Of a stretch of DNA of 27,013 nucleotides, positions 1 to 10,500 are shown one piece after another. The notes below the pieces were generated by a model. It was not told the origin of the DNA, ran no database searches, and worked only from the letters and a program-made list of their open reading frames with translations. The translations under genes and the position numbers were made by a program. Every line of letters starts with the position of its first letter. Position 1 is the stretch's first letter. The stretch spans positions 132,573 through 159,585 of the forward strand of contig NMRA01000714.1 of NCBI GenBank assembly GCA_002633005.1, written 5' to 3'. The DNA is from Phoronis australis (taxonomy: Eukaryota > Phoronida > Phoronidae).

Positions 1-175
1 CACACAGACTATAGTAGGGCGTTCCCACACAGACTATAGTATGGCGTTCCCACACAGACTATAGTATGGCGTTCCCACACAGACTATAGTACGGCGGTCC
101 TACATATACTATAGTCCGGCGGTCCCACATAGACTATAGTAGAGCGGTCCCACATAAACTATGGTAGGGCAATCC
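1..175. repeat. 25-bp minisatellite, at least 7 units, cut by window start
   Basis: The unit is cacacagactatagta followed by a variable GC-rich stretch ending in gttcc, ggtcc or aatcc. Seven 25-bp units fill 1-175 and decay to the right; a partial eighth begins at 176. The array must continue upstream of the window. Confidence 0.9.
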
Positions 176-1404
176 CACATAGAAATTGCCTTTGTCCTGG
201 AGGTAAGAAAACGTTTTACAAATGTTAGGCTGATTCTAGGAATCATGTCAGAAAAAATATCGTATCCAAGGGTACTTGTCAAGTTGATCCAACTTTCTGG
301 TCCCGGAGTTGCAGCCTTCAGCACAGCAATAAAATTTTGTTGATGCAATTGAGTGAAACTAGAAAAAAGTGAGGCACCAACTAATAACATCGTGAGAAAC
401 TCCTGTGGCGCAAAAATGAGGCCAGAGAACTGCTTGACAGGTGTTGTAGCATTGTATTTTCAAAGCAAGAATGCACACACTTTCTGAATTTAATAACGTA
501 AAGAAACTATGTTTAAAATTGAGACTGTTTAACACATCAGAAATATGGCCAGTCAGCTCCATTCTAGGCATTGTATTGTCACATAAAATGGAAGTGTTAT
601 TTGTTTTTATGGTTATTTAGGGGCCTTATAGGCAATACTATGCAGGTGGCCACATATATACATAACTACAGAAATTAGCTTTGTTTATGAAGGTGGATAT
701 TTTCTGAAAGTAGAAATCCAACCTGCAAACTTTGATGTATGACTTTATACCAACCTGTCATTGATTGGGTCACGTGGTCATGTGTTATTGTTGTTTTATA
801 GTGATATTTAGCGCAAAAAGATACCTACAGTTTCAAATATACAGTTTTAAGTGAGCTTGACAGATCATTTTTGTAAATATGATACAAAAAATACTTCATA
901 GTGCTTGCAGGTTCCCAATTTTTTTTCAAAGAAATGTTGAAAGTAGCGGTTTGATATACTGGTGTCCAATTTAATATCTAAGAATTACTTGGAAGGTTAC
1001 AAATTTGAGCTGTTGAAATGGTGCAACTCAATTACAAAAGGGATGACCTAAGCTCTCAGGTGTTGGGAGATTCGAAAGGGAATACATTCAGTACAAGACA
1101 AAAGTAACGAAATAGAATATTCCCGTCATGACGTCAAATTCTGTTAACAGCAAAAATGACTGGTAACCAGTGTTAGGACAGCAGTACAGAATGGCTTAGC
1201 CACCATACTAACTGTCCTTCATTGGGAAGACTACTCTGACTATGAGTATGGCTTCCACCCACGCATCATTACCGAGTCTGTTGGGTTTTTTTGTGGCTTG
1301 TATTGTAGCTTGAGATAATGCCAGTCTAATTGTCTGTTACTGCCATTTGTGTCGCATTCTCATTTCTCTATTTCCTGCTGAAGTTCATTGTCTTCTCGCT
1401 ACAG
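176..1404 (+). other. Intron upstream of the first visible exon
   Basis: This stretch has no exon-like frame and no GDS motif that could be the missing catalytic-serine block. It is AT-rich, and nothing beyond the end of the minisatellite was recognised. Confidence 0.6.
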
Positions 1405-1515
1405 GAGTTCCGTTGGCAACCCTATGTTGACTCGTCGATGTACGATGTGTACAAGGACTGGGTGAACAGTGAGCCAGACGCCCGGCCTAACATTGTCGTG
1501 ACCAGCAGTGCCACC
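1405..1515 (+). CDS. CASD1: CASD1 exon 1 of window (SGNH domain)
   Basis: This exon encodes fragment residues 1-37, beginning EFRWQPYVD and ending NIVVTSSAT. It matches the vertebrate stretch around DFLWHPEV and HVIVAGAAT in the luminal SGNH hydrolase-like domain. The acceptor is ctacag at 1399-1404 and the donor gtaagt follows at 1516. It enters and leaves in phase 0. The frame is open upstream only to a TAA at 1327-1329 and has no ATG, so this is an internal exon. The acceptor could lie a few codons away, because conservation is weak at the left edge. Confidence 0.88.
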
Positions 1516-4500
1516 GTAAGTAGTGTGCACAAGTTAAGATCTCCACAATTCTACAGCTAAATTTGTGCAGCAATTATATGTTACATTACTTTTGAGTGCC
1601 ACGACTGAGGTCACCACACTTTAAAAAACTTCCTTTCTCATCGAATCTTCTGTTCTCGTTCTGTAAGCTTATGTGCTGCTCATGACCTTATCCAAACCGG
1701 TTTCAGTTTGAAGTCATTTTGAGCATGAGTTACCAGCTAATCCCATTTTTGAGCAACGTTTTCTTCACCGGTGATGTCGCCATCTATTTTTAAGCCACTT
1801 GACATTGTTTTGATTTTATACTACTATCAGATGAGAGAAGAAGCACATTTTTAGTTGGCCTCCATTTTGTTTCTTTCAGTGGACTATCAAGGACACCAAC
1901 AATACAGAGGACGCACTGGCTGACTTCAAACGTAAGTGAGACGCCGTCAAGTAATTCTCTATTTTTAGCACTTTAATTGTGATTTTTATAAGCGCCCATA
2001 CCTATATATGTGTTCCATATTGTTGTCATTTTGTCCTGGTGTCCACTCAATGTCTCAAAAACCCGTGGTCGGATTTTGACACAAGGGTATATAGTGTTAT
2101 ATGCATACATTGCCATAAGGGTTGAAGCAATATTGTTCAATTTGTTCTGTTTTAATCTGTTTGTTAACATTTTCATTGAACTATCGTAACTTTATATTAC
2201 GTTGTAACCATCGTTTATGTTTTGATAGTCAATAAAACTGCTACTTATTCTTGCTGCTAAAAATACCGCACCACGGACTCGATTTAAAAAAAAAGCAGGT
2301 ACCACGACCAACTATATATATTATTAAGCTATTTTTGCCTAATAGAGGCTCGACTATAAAACTGACCAATCTATTTGCGTAAACATTGGAATTTCAAATA
2401 TTAATAAGATTGGTCAATTGGCACTTTAGTGATCTCGGGCTAGTAGTGAACTAAAACTTGTCTGTTCATTGTAAATAAGCCGTCACCGTGTGTCTTTACC
2501 ACCCGTCTCCCCTCTGACTGTAGTTAAACTGAGCCAGCTGCGCAAGCTGTACAGACGGCTGCACAACACCACCAAGATACTGTGGATGATGCAGGAGCCA
2601 GTGGATGAGTCCAAGTTGTCTAGGGAGAGGGCGGGCATCACCAACAAGAAGATCGACGAGTACAACAAGGCAGCACGAGACTACCTGTAAGTGACCTCCA
2701 TGTTCTGTTTGCAGTTCCATGTGCTTTGCTGACCTGTCTAAACAAGCTTTGCAGTTCCATGTGCTGTGCTGACCTGTTTAAACAAGCTTTGCAGTTCCAT
2801 GTGCTGTGCTGACCTGTTTAAACAAGCTTTGCAGTTCCATGTGCTGTGCTGACCTGTCTAAACAAGCTTTGCAGTTCCATGTGCTGTGCTGACCTGTCTA
2901 AACAAGCTTTGTGGCTAGATGACAAAGTTTATAGGTGACAAACTAAGGTTCAACATCGCCTATAGTTCGCATTTGATATGGATCAAGACTTAAAGTTGCA
3001 GTTCTGCTACAGCGTAGGGATGCTGGTTAGAGATTGTTAAAGTTGTGGGTTTTCACAGCCCATCTTAAACTGATATTATCTGTTTTATTGCCGAAAAGTT
3101 TATTTTTGTGATTATTGTTTTCTAAGATAGACTTACTGAAGTTATTATTTATACTTACTGAAGTTATTAGTTATACTTACTGAAGTTATTAGTTATACTT
3201 ACTGAAGTTATTAATTATACCTACTGAAGTTATTAGTTATACTTATTGAAGTTAATAGCTTTGACCAGAGCTATAAAACAAGAAAATCTGTTGTGTTTCA
3301 GTTGTGTTTTTATTACATATGGCCAGTTCTCGCAACTGTCAGTCAGATATCCTTTGAAATCAAGACTAGTGTCTTTACCATTTAAGTGCCCTTAAAATAC
3401 TGCTTTGCGTAACTTTGTCTATTTAGGCCCATGCAGTGCCATCTTTGTTTTGGGGTATAACCCTTTGTTTGGCTCTTTAATACTGCCAGTTAGCTTTAAC
3501 AATATTGGTTGCTTCAGCAGGAAACTTACTGCAGCTTACAACATTTATTCAGCTTGTCCTAGTTAACACAGCCTGGAACTCGGTTAACAATGTAGATAGC
3601 AAGAATGGTCCCCTTTAGTTCTGATGGTGGGAGTTACAGTACATGCCATACGTATTTAGGCGAAATGACGCGTAAAATCATCAGAGGGGTTCTCCATCGT
3701 GACCCAGAATCAAAGGGAAAGAACAGGGAAGTTACGTAAAGTGGCAGTCATTTTTATAATTAGAATTTTGCCACCACAGTTGTTATTGTCAGTCATTTTT
3801 GCTGTTAACTGAATTGGCCATCTTGACATGTAAACGGTACTTAGGCTGAACTCTTTTGGTCCCCTGGCTTATTATACTTGTTGGTTTGGGTGAGGCATAG
3901 TATGCCAGATACGGTACTTAGTCTGAACACTTTTGGTCCCCTGTCTTATTATACTTGTTGGTTTGGGTGAAGGGTAGTATGTCGGATGTCAAGTGCAAAA
4001 TACAATTTGCCATGAACGTGGAAAAAGTGACGTCAAAAATGCAATGTTTTCATCATTACGTTTATTAGAATAAAAAGCCTCTAATCCACATTACAAATTA
4101 ACAAAGACAGCAGATTTACATTTACAGCTCCGATTTTAAGAACTCTTCTGCATTTGGTCAAGTTTCCCCAGGGTACAATTTGTAACCACTTAAGCTGTCC
4201 TTATTGCAGAGTGGATGATCACAATGGCTTGGCATTTGCTCTTCTCTGGAGCTCCTCCCGTCTCATTGCACAAGGTTTCCGTGGCGACACTAAAGATGGA
4301 CTTCACGTAGGATCCAACACGGTTGCTCTGGTAAGAACATGTAGCTGTCACAAACTGACTTTTCGTGAAAAAAAGCTCTTGATGAGGCAGTGTGGCCTGG
4401 TGGCATGGGTTTGTGTCCCACTGGGGCACACTGCTAGACCCTTGAGTTAGGTACTGGGGCACACTGCTAGACCCTTGAGTTAGGTACTGGGGCACACTGC

Positions 4501-7500
4501 TAGACCCTTGAGTTAGGTACTGGGGCACACTGCTAGACCCTCGAGTCCTGTCTCTAGCTCCTCAGCTATATATTAATAAAGCATAAACATGGTTTGAGGT
4601 GATGAGTGGGCCCACCTGAGTGGCCTGTGCACATCTTTTACAATGTGTACCAGACCACCAGCTATTATTTTGAAAAAAACGGCTTTTGATTTAGACCACT
4701 GACCATTACATCGATGGGTGTTTTCTGGGCTGGTAAAAACTGACACTTGCTGTTGCTGGAGAACATGTTCTGTGCATAAAATTACCCTCCATGGCAAGCC
4801 AACTCGTTGAGACAAGGACTAACTGAGACGAATCTTCATAAATGCAAGTGGTCTGAGTCTCTAAAATTAGTTTTGTAGTGGAAGGCTGATTTGAAGCATC
4901 TTTAATGAAGTAGACCAAGATTACGTGACATGAACACTGGAGCAAAATTTGTGAAATACATGTTCTGTTGTCAGTTTTTCCTTGACATCACTCGCTTTTA
5001 ATTTTTGACATCTCGTTATAGTCCACTTGAATGCTGAAATAATACAAAGTATACAGAAATGGTTTACATTAATTTTGATCACCCAGACATTTCTCACTCC
5101 CACACACACAATCCCAGGTCATCAGTTAAGGCTGATAGATGCGAAAAAGGCAAACCATCTTCTTATCAATTTGTGGATGCCTACAATTTTTTATGCGCCC
5201 ACATATGTGGACGCATTATGCCGTCATCTCCGTCCGTCCTGGCGGCGTCCGTCCGTCCGGCGTCCGCTGCTTTATCTCCAAAACCCTTTGACATAGGTTC
5301 ATGAAATTTGGCACATGTGTTCCATTCATGAATGGGACGGCATGTGCGAACTTTTGGACGGATCCGACTGCCGGTGTGCCCCCTAGTGGCAATTTTAGTT
5401 TTTTACGCTTACCTTTGTATCTTCAAAAGTCCTGAACGGATTTTCGTGAAATTTGGCATGTAGGCACCTATTAGTGAGATGACGCTATCCTCCCGTTTTC
5501 AGATGGATTCGACATAGTTTGCGCCACCTAGTGGCCATTTTTAGTGTTTTCGATTCTGTTTTTGTACGTCCACCCCTCTATCAACCAAACCGGTCAAAGG
5601 ATGATTTTGAAAATTGGCATGTATGTGCTTACTATAAAGAGGACAGTTGACAATGATTTTCAGACGAGTTGGACTACTGTGGCACCTCCTAGTGGCAGTT
5701 TTGTTTTTTTTTGCGCCTATGGCTGTATCTCCTAAACAGTTCGCAGGATCTTTACGAAATTTAATAAGTGTATTTATATGATGTTAACAACAGACGATGA
5801 CGATTTTTGGACGGATCCGCCTACCAGTGTGCCCCCTGGTGGCAATTTTATTTTTTTACGTTTACCTCTTTATCTTCACAAGTCCTTAACGGATTTTCAT
5901 GAAATTTGGTATGTAGGCACCTATTAGTGCCATGACGCTATCCTCCCATTTTCGGATGGATTCGACCTAGTTTGCGACACCCAGTGGCCATTTTTACTGT
6001 TTTTGAGTCTGTTTTTTGGCGTCCACCCCTCTATCAACCAAACCGCTCTAAGTATGATTGTGAAAATTGGCATGTATTTTCTTACTATGAAGAGGACGGT
6101 TGACGCTGAATTTCCCATGACTTTGATTACTGTGGCACCTCCTAGTGGCCGTTAATTTTTGCGCCCATGGCTGTATCTCCCAGGATCTTTACTAAATTTA
6201 GCAAGTGTATTTATGTGATGTTGACAACGGACGATGACGACTTTAGGATGATTCTGACTACCGGTATGCCTCTAGTGGCAATTTTAGTATTTTACATTGA
6301 CCTCTGTATTTTCATAGGTCTTCAGGTGTATACTTTGTGTTACTTCGTGAGTTCCAAGTAGAAATTTGTTTCTGGCATTCTAATGCTGTGCTAATCTCGT
6401 ATGTTGATAAATTTGTTTTTAATTCTATGTTTCTGTGGTGCTTTAAGCAACTGATGTATAGGATGTGCTTGTATTATGAAGATCACTCACATTTTGCCCC
6501 TAGCCTATTGTGGAGACAATGACCATGCCTTTCCATTTTGCAAAGTACAACATACTACATATATGCCTTCTACTGGCCACTTTATGGTACCAATAAACAA
6601 CCCTAGAAGGATGCCATATACGGTGCAATTGTGGGCGCATTTCAACGCTCTGCGTTACTCTTGTTTTACTAAATTTTCCTGAATTATATTTTTAAGAAAT
6701 TGTCTAAATATATCAACCGATGGCCTGAATTTCTCTATTTATTGCTAATAAATATGGTACTTTGCTTATACTAAAATTCAAATTTACCACTGGTTTTGAT
6801 TTTTACTAGCTTGGTGTTACATTTTGTCTCAAAAGTGGATGATGTTGGACTGAAGTCAAGCCTATCTGTACACGAATGCTGTAAGATAAGAATATTATTC
6901 ATGGCAAGAGAATGACAATATCTGTTATTTTGAATTAGTTATTTCTGATGTCACTGTGTTTTCTACAGGACACGCAGACGCTACTAAACATGTACTGTAA
7001 CGATCACATGAACTTCAGGGACGGCACGTGTTGCCGAAGCTCGGAGCCGATAACACACGAGCAGCTTGGAATCGGTATCGCAGTTCTCATCTGGTACGTC
7101 TGCCCTTTGCACAGATCATACTACGATTTCTATGCGTCTTTTGCCAGCCATCAGGGGGAGTGATAGTCAGTTTCTGTAGTCAAATTAACAAGCTCTGACA
7201 ATTCAGTGGATACAGTGCAACAAAGCACTGTTGCCCACACACACCCACATCTAACAAAAGGCTTGTTGTGAATTCTTTGCCTTGTATTGTCACCAGCCTA
7301 TTCATAGGTCTTTGCTCTTGGGGGCATGATGGTGGACATGTGCTGAAATCAAGCTGTGTTTGGTTGTGGAGCGTCCATTGCACCATTTCTCGATATGTCG
7401 TGAAAGGTGAGATAGACAGTAGATGCCAAATGCAGTACTTGTTGCTGTCTTGAACGCTAGCATTTAGAAAACTAGCAGTTCAAAGTCCCTTGTCAGAAAT

Positions 7501-10500
7501 CATCAAATTTCTAGCAAAGCCTAAAGCCTCTTGTTTGGATTTACTGCCTCTCGTCACCTGATTTTTTATTACCATCTTGGTCGTCTCAAATGGACATCAT
7601 CGATGAGAAACCTGATTTTCTGAGATCAGTCCCAGCATGAAATCAAACCTTGGTACCTAACAAACATCAGGAGCAATTTGTATCAATCCCGGCATTATGT
7701 GGTTATTGCTCAATCAAGTTCAAAAGAACACGAACACACAACAGTCCTTTCAATGACTTGTTGCATGAACATGGGATAATTCATCGATCTTGGACGCATT
7801 TCATTGATTAGTGTTTTTGGCCACTTTTGCAAATTTCTGGATACGTCGAAGAAAGTTTCTGGCCATGGAATAGTGCACTTATGTCTCTAGTAGTTCTTAT
7901 TAAGGCAACTCACCAAACACTTTGTTGGAAAAATTTCTTTTTTTTTGTAAGATGTTCTGATGATCCATTTACAATATCTCTGACAATATTGTTCTGTGGC
8001 ACTGGTGAGTCCCAGTGTTTGCGCGCAAGGTCTTGTTATACAGTTGTGACTTGGAAATGTCGTCAAGTAACTGCCTGTTTCAATGTGCGTCTTGTTTTTT
8101 ATTGCAAAAGACAGAATAGTGAAATTTCAACTTTAATAGACGAGAGCCACAGAGTGGTTTTGAGTGGCGAACAAATCTCAAACCCTCGTGGGCTGAGTGT
8201 GTATGAGTCACCTGTCACTCACACCGTTTTGCCAAATGTACGCCAGTGATTCAAGTTTGGGAATTTCTGCATGCAAACCACTCCAAAGTCACTCATCAAC
8301 AGCGACAGTCCCTATTCAAGTAAAGAATATACCGACTTTTCTCTGTACATTAAGTACCCAGGTGTTTTATTTGGCAACTTACTTTGAGCCCCGGCGGTTA
8401 TAAAAGACCCGGTACTTTACGGTATTCCCCAGAACCAATACTTCTGTTCTGATGTTTCCCCAGTGCGATGTTCCCTAGCCCCATCGTTCCATGCCCATAG
8501 CGAGCTATTGCAAGTAAACGGGTAGACATGAAATTGTTGTTAGCAAACTTGTTATTCTTCTGTTCGTACTTCCTCTCTTCACCACTCCGCCAATTTTCAC
8601 TCCCTGGGTTGTCAGTCGACCACACTATAGATTTTTCGGATTCAGTTGGAAAGACTGTTGTTCCAGCTGAAGCGGGCTATGTTGTCTAATTATTTTTGGT
8701 TTGTGCGCCCTGGTATAATTCTTATTAGCGCTTTCTGGGCTTAACTCTTATTATCGTACATTGTATGTAACTTTCATAATAAACATTAAAATGAATTTTC
8801 ACTTGCTGATGTTGCTGTTGTTTTTGCGATTCTTGGCAAAGTTTTGCTAGCTTTTAAAAACTAAAAGTTCACTGTTACGAACACTTGAAACTGCTCGGCA
8901 ATGCTCATGTCCCGAGTTCAATTCTCTTTGGTGGAGGTAGAAAAATACATGATTGATCTCTGAAAAGTAAAGCAGCTAACACACTACTGAGCTAAGTGAG
9001 GCAATTTATTACACCTCGCTCAGCTCTTCAATGTAGTAAAACTTGATTGGCATGAGGATGGCAAATTGTGAACTTGTGGTATTGCAAAGTAGTAATTGAC
9101 ACAGCAGCACTGCACAGTTGTGGGTAAAGTACCCTCCAGATTCGTGGCATTGTGGGTAAATACCGTAGAATCAGAGTGGTATTTTGGGATGTGGCTACTT
9201 ACTGTGTTGCTATGCTCTGTGTACGAGAATTTTTCCTTGAATTATCTTCCAGTATCCTAGCCACAGCTGTGCTTCATACTTATCGCCGCAAGTTCCGTCG
9301 TAATGGCTGCGGAAAGTCGCGTCCGTGCGACAAGAATCAACTATCGAAGGGATCGAAGAACTGCGTAGACTCCTGCTATGAGTTATTTTGGGCCCTGACC
9401 AAGTTTGGTCTGATTCTGGGTTACTGCTTCCTATGTGACAGGTAATTGGGTGTAAACTGGTTGGTTTTTAGACTTAACATTGGGTAATTTTTGAAATAAA
9501 GTGAATAAAGTTTGGAAGAATTTCACAAGTCCTCAGATGAACTTTCACCCCCTTTATGCCAGTGTCGGAATATAGACTGACACTAAGTTTTTAGTTGTAT
9601 TGTTTTGTTTTGTTGTTCTGTTTGATTGGCATGACCCCTGAGTTAAGTATAATGATGATGTAATTTGTTTACTACAGATTAGTGTAGAACTTTCTAGTAG
9701 ACTGAGTTCAGTAGTGATGATGTCAATAGACAGCCAGCTATAGAGACAGCAGGTTATTAGAATCAGCGAGTGTAACATTTGCTGGAAGTGTCTCAGAAGT
9801 TCATCACAAGTCAAGGCTTCACAGCAGTGGCTGGAGCATAACACAGACATTACGTCACACATTTTCTTTAAGTAGGCTTGTGAACTAGTGGTCGAGATTA
9901 ATAAAGGATTAACTCGAACCAGTCTTCGGTTTATCGTCGCACCGAAAGCTATTAGCACCGGTCTGTAACAACCTGCGCCCACCCACACACGTGGAAAAAT
10001 GTGACCGCAAGAAATGGAAGTTTTGTCACAACATTTAACATTGGAAAGGATCCGCATGGATTGAGAGAAACAAAGATATTCAGGATGCAAAGAAATGTCA
10101 CTGAAAGGCTATGATACAAATAAAAAGTGCCCTGCAAGTTGCTCAATGTGTTTTAGAACACATTTTGTTCTGGAATGATCAATGAAATTCATTGACCATT
10201 CTTGGGCCAGCACTATGACGTAATGCTGGAATGTAAAACCACATGATTTGAGTAACATGTTTGTAGATCCACTAGTTAAAGTATTGACAATTGGCCATTT
10301 TGATTGTTTACGAGTCATTGTTTATGAGTTTTTGCTCTATAACAACCAAACCGTTCCACGGATCATTATAAAAATTGGCAGATTATATGTATACGCTGAA
10401 AAAACAGCTGATATAGATTTTCGGACAGCTGCTGTGGCAGCCCCTAGTGGCTTTTCTCCTAAACCTGTAGCAGGACTTCTTGAACATGGCACCAATAGAT

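Noticed and set aside
1-175. CRISPR array or other prokaryotic repeat
   Set aside because: The units are contiguous with no unique spacers, and the gene is intron-containing and animal. It is a minisatellite.
1330-1404. Open frame extending exon 1 leftwards with a hydrophobic, helix-like translation
   Set aside because: It starts after a TAA with TTG, has no ATG, is a pyrimidine-rich tract ending in ctacag, and vertebrate CASD1 has no helix at this point. It is the acceptor region of an intron.
4190-4528. 112-codon minus-strand frame with [11 protein letters not shown] repeats
   Set aside because: This is a by-product of the 33-bp (multiple of three) minisatellite inside the SINE and the antisense of exon 4.
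7827-8249. 140-codon plus-strand frame in intron 5
   Set aside because: It has no domain, no splice signals arranged to join it to CASD1, and AT-rich intronic composition.
9554-10090. 178-codon minus-strand frame
   Set aside because: It has no recognisable domain, a Ser/Leu/Thr-rich low-information composition, and overlaps a possible SINE fragment. It is most likely a chance open frame.
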